A stretch of DNA of 64,000 nucleotides, from the NCBI RefSeq assembly GCF_000420485.1, contig NZ_ATVA01000016.1, forward strand, positions 267,642 to 331,641. The letters run 5' to 3'. This document shows, piece after piece, positions 51,951 through 63,697 of the stretch. Made by a program: the position numbers and the translations under genes. A model generated the notes under the pieces. That model had not been told where the DNA came from. It saw only the letters and a list, made by a program, of their open reading frames with translations, and ran no database searches. The stretch comes from Paucidesulfovibrio longus DSM 6739. GTDB lineage: Bacteria > Desulfobacterota > Desulfovibrionia > Desulfovibrionales > Desulfovibrionaceae. How positions within the stretch are numbered: position 1 is the stretch's first letter; each line of letters begins with the position of its first letter.

Positions 51951-52832
51951 CTATCCGAGTTCGTAGTGGCGATGCTCAAGAGTCACGGCGTAGCCCGCTT
52001 TTCTAAGCACCCGGTTGAGCATCTCCCCGGTGGCGACCGAACGGTGCCTCCCGCCCGTGCAGCCCAGGGCCACAGTGACCCTGTACCGCCCCTCCTGCGC
52101 AAAAAGCGGCAGGAGATAACAAAGAAAATTGACGAAACGCTCCTTGAAGGAACGTCCTATTTCACTTTCCAGCACATATTCGGATATTTCGGGATCCTTT
52201 CCGGAAAGAGGCCGCAGTTTCTCATCGAAATATGGATTTGGCAAGAAACGGAGATCAAAAACAAGATCCGCATCGATGGGCACGCCGTATTTGAATCCGA
52301 ACGTCAAGAGGTGGACGCGCATGCTGGAACCGGGGTCTTCGAGTGCCGTCCATTTTTCCTGGATGATCCGCCGCAAATCGTGGATGGAGTAGCCCGTGGT
52401 GTCGATGACGAGATCGGCGGATGTCCGGATCGGCCCCAGGAGTTGGCGCTCCTTTTCCAGGGCCTGTTCCAGGCCGAGGGAATTGCTTTCCAACGGATGC
52501 AGCCGACGCGTGGTGGCGTAGCGGGTGAGCAGCTTGTCCTGGCGCGTCTCCAAAAACACGACCTGCACCTTGACGCCCATGGCGGCCAGTTCGGTGGAGG
52601 CGCGTTCCCATTCTTCCACGAAATCCACCTGTCGGAGGTCCATGCCCAGGGCAAGACCGCGATGGTCCTTATCCATGCCGCGAAAAAGTTCGACCATCTT
52701 CGGAAGCATGCCTGCGGGAAGCCCGTCCACGCAGAAGAAACCGAGATCTTCGAAGACGTTGAGAGCCGTGCTCTTGCCCGCACCAGAAAGCCCGGTAACG
52801 ACAATCACGGGAAAAGAAACGTCTTTCTTCAA
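51951..52832 (-). CDS. rapZ: RNase adapter RapZ
   Basis: A 293-residue P-loop protein. Walker A is GLSGAGKS (14-21), Walker B region FFCVDGLP, and the C-terminal RNA-binding part ends with VALGCTGGRHRSVATGEML. In E. coli RapZ guides RNase E to GlmZ and controls GlmS; in other bacteria the role is less clear. The rpoN-hpf-ptsN-rapZ order is conserved here. Confidence 0.94.
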   Translation of the reverse strand: MKKDVSFPVIVVTGLSGAGKSTALNVFEDLGFFCVDGLPAGMLPKMVELFRGMDKDHRGLALGMDLRQVDFVEEWERASTELAAMGVKVQVVFLETRQDKLLTRYATTRRLHPLESNSLGLEQALEKERQLLGPIRTSADLVIDTTGYSIHDLRRIIQEKWTALEDPGSSMRVHLLTFGFKYGVPIDADLVFDLRFLPNPYFDEKLRPLSGKDPEISEYVLESEIGRSFKERFVNFLCYLLPLFAQEGRYRVTVALGCTGGRHRSVATGEMLNRVLRKAGYAVTLEHRHYELG

Positions 52833-52844
52833 GCGGATGCCCTT

Positions 52845-53294
52845 CTAGGTGCCCTGCAGGAGTTGTTGAAGCCCTTCCACGCCGTCCGCTTCCAAGAAGT
52901 TCCTGCGGAATTCAGGATCTTTGAGCAGTCGCGAAATGTGCGCGAGAATGCGCAAATGAAGCCCCGCCACCTGTTCCGGGGCAATCACCAGGAAGATGAT
53001 CCGGCAGGGGGCGTGATCAAGGGCCTCGAAATCGACACCCTGGGTACTGCGGGCCACTGCGACAACGATGCGATCAAGGGATTCGAGCTTGCCGTGCGGA
53101 ATGGCAATGCCATCCCCGATGCCGGTCGATCCCAGGCTTTCACGGTCAAGAAGGACGCGGAGGGCCTCCTCCGCGTCCATTTCCGGAATCCTGTCGCTCA
53201 CTGCGCTCACGATTTCCCGGAGCACCTCCGCCTTGGTGGCGGAGGCAAGCTCCGGCAATATCAGTTCCGTATCAAGATACTCGCCTAATCTCAT
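52845..53294 (-). CDS. ptsN: PTS IIA-Ntr (PtsN)
   Basis: A 149-residue regulatory EIIA of the nitrogen PTS, with phosphorylatable His67 in GIGDGIAIPHGKLESLD and the FLVIAPEQVAGLHLRIL segment. It follows hpf by one base (TGA A ATG), so it is translationally coupled. Confidence 0.94.
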   Translation of the reverse strand: MRLGEYLDTELILPELASATKAEVLREIVSAVSDRIPEMDAEEALRVLLDRESLGSTGIGDGIAIPHGKLESLDRIVVAVARSTQGVDFEALDHAPCRIIFLVIAPEQVAGLHLRILAHISRLLKDPEFRRNFLEADGVEGLQQLLQGT

Positions 53295-53295
53295 T

Positions 53296-53832
53296 TCAGT
53301 TTCCGGGATCGATCAATCCGTAGTCGCCGTCCTTACGGCGGTAGATGACATTGACTCCCTCGGTTTCCGCGTTGCGGAATACGAGGAACTCGAACTGCAA
53401 CGAATCGAGCTGCATGGCCGCTTCTTCAACAGACATGGGCTTGGGTTCGTAGTTGTCCGTGCCGGTAATGGTCGGAGCATCTCCCGCTTCGGAAAGCGAA
53501 AAATACTCCATACGCACGTCGCGGGTCTGGGCCTTGCGCCGCCTGTCCTTCATCTTCTCGCGGATCTTGCGCAGCTGGGATTCCAGCTTATCCACCACGG
53601 AATCAATCGTGGCGTACATGTCCGGCGACTCCTCATAGGCGGAGATGTGGATGTTGTCCGCGTTGAGCACCACATCGGCCTTCTGGCGAGTCTTTTCCAC
53701 GGCGAGGTTGACCTGGAGATCGGACTCGTCGCTGTCCTGAATGAACTTGGATATCTTATCGAAACGCTTCTCGATGTGATCCTTCAGATGCGGCGAGGGA
53801 TCAAGGTTCTTGAAGTTGAAGCTGATGTTCAT
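53296..53832 (-). CDS. hpf: Ribosome hibernation-promoting factor, long form
   Basis: The 178-residue long HPF has an N-terminal RaiA domain (MNISFNFKNLDPSPHLKDHI to about residue 100) and a C-terminal dimerisation domain (KPMSVEEAAMQLDSLQFEFLVFRN split at residue 150) that drives 100S ribosome formation. AAGGAGG precedes ATG 53832; the frame is open earlier but lacks a site. Confidence 0.94.
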   Translation of the reverse strand: MNISFNFKNLDPSPHLKDHIEKRFDKISKFIQDSDESDLQVNLAVEKTRQKADVVLNADNIHISAYEESPDMYATIDSVVDKLESQLRKIREKMKDRRRKAQTRDVRMEYFSLSEAGDAPTITGTDNYEPKPMSVEEAAMQLDSLQFEFLVFRNAETEGVNVIYRRKDGDYGLIDPGN

Positions 53833-53870
53833 ACACAATCCTCCTTGAGATAGAGGTTGAGTGGGCAAGT

Positions 53871-55292
53871 TCAAAGAATCTGCTTACGTTTTGAGGAGGA
53901 AGGAATATTCATGGCCGAACGGTACTTGGCGACCGTCCTGCGCGCGATATTCACATCCAGCTTTTCCTTGAGCATGTCTCCTATGACTTCGTCGCTGAGC
54001 GGCCTCTTGGGATCCTCGTCGCCGATGAACTGCTTGATGAGCGCCTTGACGGATTCCGAGCCGACCTGCGTTCCGTCGCCGAGGTCCAACGCACTGTTGA
54101 AAAAGAACTTCAACTCGAAAATCCCGTGCGGTGTGGACACGTACTTGTTGGTCGTAATCCGGCTCACCGTGGATTCATGCATGCTGATGTCCTCGGCCAC
54201 ATCCTTGAGAATAAGCGGCTTCAGCCTGGAAACGCCCTCCTCGAAAAAGCTCCTCTGAAAACGGACGATGCTCTCCATGACCTTGTAGAGGGTGCGCTGG
54301 CGCTGGTAGAGACTCTTGAGCAGCCAGGCCGCGGAGCGCATCTTTTCCTGGAAATATTCCTTGTCCTTGCTGTTGCAGGACTTGATATCGTCCATATAAA
54401 ACGAATTCAGCGTCAATCGCGGCAATCCGTCCTCATTGAGCACGATCACGAAGTCGTCTCCGTACTTGTACACGAAAACGTCCGGGCTGACGTAATGCGG
54501 CTCCGTGCTCGAATAACTGGTGCCCGGCATGGGATCGAGCTTCTGGATGATATCAAGGTACGCCTTGAGCTCGTCCATGTCGATCTTGAATTTGCGAGCC
54601 AGGGGCTTGTAGCGGCGCTTTTCCAGATCTTCGAGGTGTTCGTCCACGATCGAGTAAAGAATGGGGTCGTCGTACCCGAAGACTTCGAGTTGCACGAGCA
54701 GGCATTCGCGCGGGGAACGGGCGGCCACGCCCACGGGATCGAGACGCTGGATGCGGTGCAGCACGCTCTCGACAGCTTCCGGAGTGGCATCGACCTGGGA
54801 GAGGATGTCGTTCACATCGGCCTGGAGATAGCCTCGGTCGTCGAGGTTGCCGAGGATGATCTCGCCGATGGCGAGTTCTTCTTCCGTGAAATTCGAAAGC
54901 CGCATCTGCCAGTTGATGTGGCCGTCCAGCGACGGCTTGGAGGCAAGGCGGGCCTCGAAGGAGAGCCCCTCCTCCGGAATTTCGGCTTCACGGCTCTGCG
55001 ACTGCTTGGACGTGCTGGAAAACTCTCCGATGTAGTTTTCCCAGTCCGCGTCGCGCATGAGTTCGTCCTGGGCCTGCTTCTCGGCGGTGGCCTCCTCGCG
55101 CGGAGTCTCCTCCGCACGCGCGTCCTCATCCCCTTCCTTTTCATCAAGGAATGGATTTTCCAGAAGTTCCTGCTGAACGGATTCCAGCAGCTCAAGCCGG
55201 GAGAGCTGCAACAGCTTGATGGCCTGCTGCAACTGCGGGGTCATGACAAGCTGCTGACTAAGCTTGAGTTGTTGTCTGAGTTCCAGTCCCAT
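53871..55292 (-). CDS. rpoN: RNA polymerase sigma-54 factor
   Basis: The 473-residue protein starts MGLELRQQLKLSQQLVMTPQ, the activator-responsive region I. An acidic region II and the core-binding domain follow, then the helix-turn-helix (DISMHESTVSRITTNKYV) and the RpoN box ARRTVAKYRSAMNIPSSSKR near the end. ATG 55292 matches the family start; an in-frame GTG lies three codons upstream. The 242-base gap to lptB is AT-richer and probably carries its promoter. Confidence 0.96.
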   Translation of the reverse strand: MGLELRQQLKLSQQLVMTPQLQQAIKLLQLSRLELLESVQQELLENPFLDEKEGDEDARAEETPREEATAEKQAQDELMRDADWENYIGEFSSTSKQSQSREAEIPEEGLSFEARLASKPSLDGHINWQMRLSNFTEEELAIGEIILGNLDDRGYLQADVNDILSQVDATPEAVESVLHRIQRLDPVGVAARSPRECLLVQLEVFGYDDPILYSIVDEHLEDLEKRRYKPLARKFKIDMDELKAYLDIIQKLDPMPGTSYSSTEPHYVSPDVFVYKYGDDFVIVLNEDGLPRLTLNSFYMDDIKSCNSKDKEYFQEKMRSAAWLLKSLYQRQRTLYKVMESIVRFQRSFFEEGVSRLKPLILKDVAEDISMHESTVSRITTNKYVSTPHGIFELKFFFNSALDLGDGTQVGSESVKALIKQFIGDEDPKRPLSDEVIGDMLKEKLDVNIARRTVAKYRSAMNIPSSSKRKQIL

Positions 55293-55534
55293 ATCGCTCA
55301 CTGCGGCGGAGTGCGGATCCGCAGTCTCAAGACTGCCTGAACAAATCCACGTCTCTCTGCATCTCGTTCGTTTATTTTCCTGCTTTCACTATGCCACAGC
55401 TTTGGATGCGGCGCAAGAATTACATCTTAAACTATTGAAAATACAGATTTACACGGCGGAAATCAGCCACCATGAAAGAACTGTACCAACCTTCATGGGG
55501 GCTGTAAATCGCCAATTGGGAAGGAAATTGCGGA

Positions 55535-56257
55535 TCAGAGGCAGAAATTTTCGCCGAGGTAGACCTGTCTCGCCTTGGAATCCTTGACAATTTCCTGGGG
55601 ACTGCCTTCAAGGATGATCGTGCCCTCGTAGACGAGATAGGCCCGATCGCAAATATTCAAGGTTTCGCGGACATTGTGGTCGGAGATGAGGATTCCGAGA
55701 CCCAGTTTTTTCAAAATGGATATGATTTCCTGAATGTCGATCACGGCGATGGGATCGATGCCCGCGAACGGCTCGTCAAGAAGGATATATTTGGGATTCA
55801 TGATCAACGCGCGGGCGATTTCGAGCCGTCTCCGTTCGCCGCCCGAAAGATACATGGCCTTTTGGTGCGCGAGCTTGGTGATGTTGAACATGCGCATCAA
55901 CTCGCGGGCGCGCTGGCGTCGTTTTTCCCGATTGTAGGACGTCTGCTCCAGGATGATCATCAGATTTTCGAGCACGGTCAGCTTTCGGAATACGGAACTT
56001 TCCTGCGGAAGATAGGAAAGTCCCATGCGTGCCCGTTCGTGCAGGGGCAGATGCGTGATTTCCTTTTCCCCGAATCGAACCACGCCCGCATTGGGCTTGA
56101 CGATGCCCGCAAGCATGTAAAACGTCGTGGTCTTTCCCGCGCCGTTGGGGCCGAGCAGGCCGACCACTTCGCGGCGTTTCAGGAAAACGTCCACGCCGTG
56201 GACCACTTCGCGCTTGCCGTAACGCTTGCAGAGGCCGGATGCGGAAAGGCTCGGCAT
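55535..56257 (-). CDS. lptB: LPS export ABC transporter ATPase LptB
   Basis: A 240-residue ATPase energising LptFG to extract LPS from the inner membrane. Walker A GPNGAGKTTTFYMLAG, signature YLSGGERRRLEIARAL, Walker B ILLDEPFAGIDPIA and the H-loop SDHNVRETL are intact. It follows lptA by three bases; rpoN lies downstream, as in E. coli. Confidence 0.95.
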   Translation of the reverse strand: MPSLSASGLCKRYGKREVVHGVDVFLKRREVVGLLGPNGAGKTTTFYMLAGIVKPNAGVVRFGEKEITHLPLHERARMGLSYLPQESSVFRKLTVLENLMIILEQTSYNREKRRQRARELMRMFNITKLAHQKAMYLSGGERRRLEIARALIMNPKYILLDEPFAGIDPIAVIDIQEIISILKKLGLGILISDHNVRETLNICDRAYLVYEGTIILEGSPQEIVKDSKARQVYLGENFCL

Positions 56258-56260
56258 GAG

Positions 56261-57268
56261 CTAGGGAGCCTCCAGCGTTTCCGGGGCGAAGAGAATCGCC
56301 TCCACGCGTTTGCCGCCGCCGCCCACCACCTCGCTGCGGTTTTCCTTGACGTAGAACTTGATGACCTTTCCGGTGACCTTGTTCTTGCCGTCCCGGATGA
56401 CGGGATTGCCTTCCATGAGCAGAAGGTTCTCCTTGACCATGTAGGTCACGGAATCGCTCGTTCCCTCGGTGCTGCCCCGCTGCATGCGCACTCCGCCGGA
56501 AGCGACGATGCGGTCGATCTCTTCTCCGGGTTTGCCCGTCTTGTCGAAATACGCCGTCAGTTCGTTGGCCCAGAGATTGAGCTCCTCATGCACGGCCTCG
56601 ACATTGCCGGTGAAGGACACGGTACGGTGCTTGTCGTCGTAGGTCAGCTTGTCCGCGGTGATGCGTACGGGGGGCTTACCTGAAGAGGCCGGACGCTGCG
56701 GCAGGTCTTCGGGGCGCTGCTCCACTTCGGCCACGACTTTCTGTCCCTGTCCCGGATCGGGCCGCACTGGCAGGGCATCCGTTTTGGCAGACACGGAGGT
56801 TTCGTCCGGCCGAGCCTGGTCCGCGCCGAGAGTCTGTTCCGGCTCTACGGCAGGGGCTTGAACGGGTGCGGGCTCCGGCACATCCGCCGTGTCCGGATTG
56901 GTTGCGGCCACAGGCTCTGCAGCGGGTTCAACGACAGGTTCCGGCGCGGAAGGCTTGGAAACGAATTTCAGGTATTTGGATTTGCTGAAGCCGATAGCCT
57001 GGGACAGTTTTCGTTCGGATGCGTCCAGGGGAAAAACCGCATACCAGCCGTCCTTGAGGAAATCGACCTTGACCCGGTCGCCTTTTTTCAGCGTCCGCAC
57101 GTGTTCGGACTTATAATCCCGTTTCGCGCGTATATTGAGGTTGCGCGTCGCCTCGCGGATTTCCCCCCAGGCATCCGCCGCCTGTGCGGGAAGAGTCAAG
57201 GCCGGAGCGGCCCAGCAGATGGCTGCCAGGATCAAGGCGGCGGCAATGGCTTTTCGTCTGCTCTGCAT
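56261..57268 (-). CDS. lptA: LptA with N-terminal SH3-like domain
   Basis: A 335-residue periplasmic protein. It has a signal peptide (1-30), then a bacterial SH3-type domain (about 35-108: EATRNLNIRAKRDYKSEHVRTL, GDRVKVDFLKDGWYAVF). A Pro/Ala/Glu-rich linker (about 110-200) follows, and the OstA/LptA beta-jellyroll domain is C-terminal (ITADKLTYDDKHRTVSFTGN, YFVKENRSE region). LptA bridges LPS across the periplasm. The SH3 fusion makes it much longer than the usual 180 residues. Confidence 0.9.
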   Translation of the reverse strand: MQSRRKAIAAALILAAICWAAPALTLPAQAADAWGEIREATRNLNIRAKRDYKSEHVRTLKKGDRVKVDFLKDGWYAVFPLDASERKLSQAIGFSKSKYLKFVSKPSAPEPVVEPAAEPVAATNPDTADVPEPAPVQAPAVEPEQTLGADQARPDETSVSAKTDALPVRPDPGQGQKVVAEVEQRPEDLPQRPASSGKPPVRITADKLTYDDKHRTVSFTGNVEAVHEELNLWANELTAYFDKTGKPGEEIDRIVASGGVRMQRGSTEGTSDSVTYMVKENLLLMEGNPVIRDGKNKVTGKVIKFYVKENRSEVVGGGGKRVEAILFAPETLEAP

Positions 57269-57276
57269 TTCGGCTC

Positions 57277-57909
57277 CTACTGTTCCTTTCCGGGCAGCTT
57301 CACGTCTTCCAGAGATTCGGGAGTGAACAAGGCTTCGACGCCTCCCGCCGCCACAAGAAGGCGCGTCTTGGTGTCGATCTCGATGGCTGTGGCGCTGATG
57401 GAGATATCTCCCCGGCGGATGACCACCCTGCCCTTCAGATAGACCTTTTCCATGGCGCCGATGTAGTCGAATTCATCGGCCTTGACCGCAAAGAGGCCAT
57501 ATCGACCCGTGACGTTTTCCCAGAGGCGGAAGTTGTCGGCCCGCTGGTCCACTTCGCCCATGTCCGCGCGGATGAACAGCTCGTTGCGATCCTCACCGAG
57601 ATATGCGGAAAGCTGCGGGGCGATGATGGTCACGGAGTTTTTCGTCTGACTGTATTCAGCGCCCTTGGCCTTGACCCGCCAGTCGATCCGCCCGTCGACG
57701 CCCTGGACGAGTTCGATGTCGTCAGCGAAGATGTCCGCGCTGAAAACGTCCATGTCGGTCTTTTCAATGCGTTCCGGAGTGATTTCCTCTTCCAGCCTGG
57801 CTTCCTTGATTTGCTGAACCGGCTCTTCGTCCTTGTGGAACAAGGCCACGCCGATGAGCACGCCGAAACCGAAAACCATTATCCAGGCCAGAAGGACTCG
57901 AAATCTCAT
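57277..57909 (-). CDS. lptC: LPS export system protein LptC
   Basis: A 210-residue bitopic protein: N-terminal anchor ([20 protein letters not shown]) and a periplasmic beta-jellyroll (ADDIELVQGVDGRIDWRVKA, GVEALFTPESLEDVKLPGKE). Its start ATG overlaps the kdsC stop. It sits between kdsC and lptA, the conserved order. Confidence 0.9.
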   Translation of the reverse strand: MRFRVLLAWIMVFGFGVLIGVALFHKDEEPVQQIKEARLEEEITPERIEKTDMDVFSADIFADDIELVQGVDGRIDWRVKAKGAEYSQTKNSVTIIAPQLSAYLGEDRNELFIRADMGEVDQRADNFRLWENVTGRYGLFAVKADEFDYIGAMEKVYLKGRVVIRRGDISISATAIEIDTKTRLLVAAGGVEALFTPESLEDVKLPGKEQ

Positions 57910-58433
57910 GCTCCGGCCCACCTCCGCCACTGCTCGTCGAGCTGGCCGCGACAATCAAGCAGAAATTCAATCGCCTCCCGCACGGCGCCGTGCCCGCCGG
58001 GAACCGAAGCAACCCATGCTGCCAAGCCCAGCACTTTGGGCCGGGCGTTGGGAACCGCCATGGGCAGACCAACGCGGCGCATGATCGCGGCGTCCACCCA
58101 ATCGTCGCCGAGATAGGCGGCTTCGTTCCAGTCTAGTTCCATGCGGTCGAGAATGCCGCGCATGAGCGGAACCTTGTCCAGGTGTCCGGCATGGTATTCG
58201 ACGATGCCCAGTTCGCGAACGCGAGATTCGACTGCGCCGTGATTCAGGCCCGTGATGACTGCGATTTGCAACCCTGCCTGCTGCGCGACCTTGACGCCCA
58301 GGCCGTCCTGCACATTGAAGCGTTTGGAGACCCGCCCTTCGGAATCATAATATAAGCCTCCGTCCGTGAGAACCCCGTCCACATCCAGGACCAGCAGCTT
58401 CACGGCGGCGGCGCGATTACGCAAATCAGACAT
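57906..58433 (-). CDS. kdsC: Kdo-8-phosphate phosphatase
   Basis: A HAD-family phosphatase, 175 residues, without cap domain. Catalytic Asp motifs are [27 protein letters not shown], the Lys in HLDKVPLM, and [12 protein letters not shown]. It removes phosphate from Kdo-8-P made by KdsA. It overlaps kdsA by eight bases. Confidence 0.94.
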   Translation of the reverse strand: MSDLRNRAAAVKLLVLDVDGVLTDGGLYYDSEGRVSKRFNVQDGLGVKVAQQAGLQIAVITGLNHGAVESRVRELGIVEYHAGHLDKVPLMRGILDRMELDWNEAAYLGDDWVDAAIMRRVGLPMAVPNARPKVLGLAAWVASVPGGHGAVREAIEFLLDCRGQLDEQWRRWAGA

Positions 58434-59231
58434 GCGTCAGACTCCAGATGGCTTTGAGCTGGCGGAGGAGATCACGGGCCTTGTCGAGCGGCCAACTGTT
58501 CGGGCCGTCGCAAAGAGCCTTGTCCGGTTCGGGGTGCACTTCCATGAAGACGCCGTTCGCGCCGGCGGCGACCGCCGCGCGGGCCAGGACAGGCACGAAT
58601 TCGCGCTGCCCTCCGGAACTGCCGCCCTGCCCGCCCGGAAGCTGAACGGAGTGCGTCGCGTCCATGATCACGGGAACGCCGAGGCCGCTCATTTCCGGGA
58701 TGGAGCGCATGTCCACCACGAGGTTGTTGTAGCCGAAGCACGATCCGCGCTCCGTGAGCCAGACCCGCCCGTTTCCGGATTCGCGCAGCTTGTTCAGGAC
58801 GTTGCGCATGTCCCAGGGGGCCAGAAACTGGCCTTTCTTGACGTTTACGACCCGGCCCGTGGCCGCTGCGGCGGCAAGGAGGTCGGTCTGGCGGCAAAGA
58901 AACGCCGGAATCTGGATCACGTCGGCCACCTCGCCCACGGGCGCGGCCTGTTCCGGGAGGTGGATGTCCGTGACCACGGGCAGGCCCGTGGCGTCCTTGA
59001 TCTCGGCGAGCCAGGACAGTCCGCGCGACAGGCCCGGACCTCGAAAACTCGTGATCGAGGTCCGGTTGGCCTTGTCGAACGAACTCTTGAAGATCAGCGG
59101 CAGGTCAAGCTCGGCCGCCATGTCCGCCAGCGCGCGGGCGGTGTCCAGGGCCAGTTCGCGGCTTTCCAGCGCGCATGGGCCGGCCAGAACGAAAAACCGC
59201 TCTCGGCAGCGCTCGTACAAAGCGTCAGGCA

Positions 59232-59232
<1 letters not shown>
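58426..59232 (-). CDS. kdsA: 3-deoxy-8-phosphooctulonate synthase
   Basis: Condenses PEP with arabinose-5-phosphate to Kdo-8-P, 268 residues. Motifs are [45 protein letters not shown] and [13 protein letters not shown]. Cys20 in AGPC is the metal-binding residue of the metallo (Aquifex-type) class, in contrast to the Asn of the E. coli enzyme. The start shares a base with the pyrG stop. Confidence 0.95.
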
Positions 59233-61823
<2,591 letters not shown>

Positions 61824-61826
61824 GGC

Positions 61827-62324
61827 GTGGCCCGACCCGACCCGACTCCGCCGGATCAATCCGTTCTGCCGTTGACCTACGGAGAAATGATGCGGCTGGC
61901 GCTGCATCAGGCGCGTCTCGCCGGAGCTTCGCAGGAGGCTCCGGTGGGCGCGATCCTGCTTGACCCTTCCAGCGGGGAGATTCTCGCCTCCGCCCACAAC
62001 GCTCCGATTTCCGATCACGACCCCACGGCTCATGCCGAAATTCTTTGTCTGCGCCGCGCTGCCGAGCGTATCGGGAATTACCGTCTTCCCGGAACGATTC
62101 TGGCCGTTACGCTGGAGCCCTGCCTGATGTGCGTGGGGGCCATGATCCACGCTCGCGTTGCCGGCGTTGTCGTGGGAACCGCTGATCCGCGCACAGGCGC
62201 GCTTTTCACCCAACTGAACGGAGCCGCGCTTTCCTGGACCAACCACAAGATGTGGGTCGTTCGAGACGTCCTCGCTTCGAACTGCGCTGATTTGTTGCGT
62301 ACATTCTTTCGTTCCCGCCGCTGA
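61827..62324 (+). CDS. tadA: tRNA adenosine(34) deaminase TadA
   Basis: Converts A34 to inosine in tRNA-Arg(ACG). The 165-residue deaminase has the zinc motifs TAHAEILCLRRAAE (His, catalytic Glu) and TLEPCLMCVGAMIHARV (two Cys), and PRTGALFTQLNG. GTG 61827 starts three bases after purQ. It lies near a tRNA-Ser gene, but that is not its substrate. Confidence 0.94.
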   Translation: MARPDPTPPDQSVLPLTYGEMMRLALHQARLAGASQEAPVGAILLDPSSGEILASAHNAPISDHDPTAHAEILCLRRAAERIGNYRLPGTILAVTLEPCLMCVGAMIHARVAGVVVGTADPRTGALFTQLNGAALSWTNHKMWVVRDVLASNCADLLRTFFRSRR

Positions 62325-62431
62325 CGCATTTCCTACCACGACAGTCTGAATTATCCGGCTTCATTGACAAACCCGGAATCGTGTCGCATCTCTTCAGGTC
62401 TTAAAATTTCGATCAACCAGGAGGATCAGAT

Positions 62432-62782
62432 ATGAAAATCGCGGTTCCCACTCGTGACGGCATTGTGGACGAGCATTTCGGTCATTGCGACCACTACACG
62501 ATATATGAAGTCGTTGACGGCAAGCTTGGTGCCGGAGCCCGGTTGGAATCGCCGCAAGGCTGCGGCTGCAAGTCCAACATCGCCAGCGTGCTCAAGGAAA
62601 TGGGCGTCCACACCATGCTCGCCGGAAACATCGGCCAGGGCGCGGTGAACGTGCTTTCCCAGAGCGGCATCAACGTGGTGCGCGGCTGCAACGGCAAGGT
62701 CGAGGAAGTGGCCGAGGCGTTCCTGGCGGGCAAAATCAAGGATCAACCCATCATCTGCGACCATCACGAGTGCAGTCACTGA
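62432..62782 (+). CDS. NifX/NifB-type (dinitrogenase cofactor-like) small protein
   Basis: A 116-residue protein of the Nitro_FeMo-Co family: MKIAVPTRDGIVDEHFGHCDHYTI at the start (split at residue 14), the QGCGCKSNIASVLKE motif, GNIGQGAVNVL and a His/Cys-rich tail ICDHHECSH. Members carry metal clusters outside nitrogen fixation too. AGGAGGATC precedes ATG 62432. No nif genes are near. It may bind an Fe-S or Mo cofactor. Confidence 0.85.
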   Translation: MKIAVPTRDGIVDEHFGHCDHYTIYEVVDGKLGAGARLESPQGCGCKSNIASVLKEMGVHTMLAGNIGQGAVNVLSQSGINVVRGCNGKVEEVAEAFLAGKIKDQPIICDHHECSH

Positions 62783-62880
62783 CCCTTGCCCCCGCAGTCC
62801 ACGCGGGAAAAGGGTTGCGCCCGACTCCGTGAACGTTTATACATCTCTTCCCGTTTGCGCGGCTCTTGCCGCCCTCATGC

Positions 62881-62976
62881 GGAGAGGTAGCGAAGTCCGG
62901 CCGTAACGCGCTCGACTCGAAATCGAGTTACGGGTTAATAGCCCGTACGTGGGTTCGAATCCCACCCTCTCCGCCA
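62881..62976 (+). tRNA. tRNA-Ser(CGA)
   Basis: Acceptor stem GGAGAGG pairs with CCTCTCC, followed by G and encoded CCA (62974-62976). The anticodon arm CTCGA-CTCGAAA-TCGAG places CGA as anticodon. A long variable arm (TACGGG/CCCGTA) marks a class II serine tRNA, and the T loop is GTTCGAATC. Its 3' end is the probable attachment site for the element starting at 62977. Confidence 0.95.
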
Positions 62977-63026
62977 AGAACTTGAAAACATTGGACATTC
63001 TTCCAAAAAGCGCTCGTCAGAGCCGT

Positions 63027-63048
63027 GGGTACACAAAACGGGTACACA
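63027..63048 (+). repeat. Direct repeat GGGTACACA before the integrase gene
   Basis: Two identical nonamers (63027-63035 and 63040-63048), 13 bases apart, lie between tRNA-Ser and the integrase start. They could be integrase arm-type or regulator sites. The spacing is short and no other copies were seen in the window. Confidence 0.4.
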
Positions 63049-63064
63049 CAAGGAGGATTGTCCA

Positions 63065-63697
63065 ATGTCTTTTTCTGCCCCATCCTACCTCACCAGCCAT
63101 CGAAATGGCCTCTATTTTCGACTTAGAATTCCAAGCGATTTGCGCCCGGTCATGGGTATGCAAGAATTCAAAAAGTCGCTCAAAACCAGATACTTGAGAG
63201 AAGCTCGGCCTAAGGTTATAAGACTGGTCACTACCTCGCATGCGATATTTGATGAATTTCGTAAAAGGAGGGATGATGTCATGTCTGGTAGATTGAGTCG
63301 TGAAACCATACGCCGCATCGCTCAGCAATGGCTCGATGAGGCGCTCGAAGAAGAACGTGAATACCGTCTCTCCCGCTCATGGGAGCTATACGAGCTGGAC
63401 AAGCGCAATGAACAGCTCACAATCCTTGCCACAGACGCCCAAGAAGCTCTTGAATGTAGCAACCTCAAGAAAATTGAAGGTAGAGCCTCAGAGCTACTGG
63501 ATCGTGAAGAAATAGATGTTGAAAAGGACTCCAAAGAATACCGTGAGTTCTGCGCTGCCCTGCTTGAAGTTGAAGCAAGATTCCTGAATGCAGCTCGCAA
63601 GACAGGCTTTGTAGGAATCCTCCAAGGCCAAGAGCAGTCTCAAGTAGTGCAACCAGAAGTGGGTTCACTTCTTCGGACCAGTCAGCGGCAAAACTAA
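63065..63697 (+). pseudogene. N-terminal fragment of a tRNA-Ser-integrating tyrosine recombinase
   Basis: A 210-residue frame beginning MSFSAPSYLTSHRNGLYFRL (AAGGAGG site upstream). It carries the N-terminal DUF6538-type region (FRLRIPSDLRPVMGMQEFKKSL) and a long charged helical stretch. It then stops (TAA 63695-63697) without the catalytic R...HxxR...Y domain, so it is not a complete recombinase. Codon use is less GC-rich than the neighbours, a sign of transfer. The break is beside an IS3-type transposase, so an IS insertion is the likely cause. It starts right after tRNA-Ser. Confidence 0.8.

Noticed and set aside
63027..63048. GGGTACACA repeats as a CRISPR array
   Set aside because: Only two 9-base copies 13 bases apart, with no further units and no cas genes.
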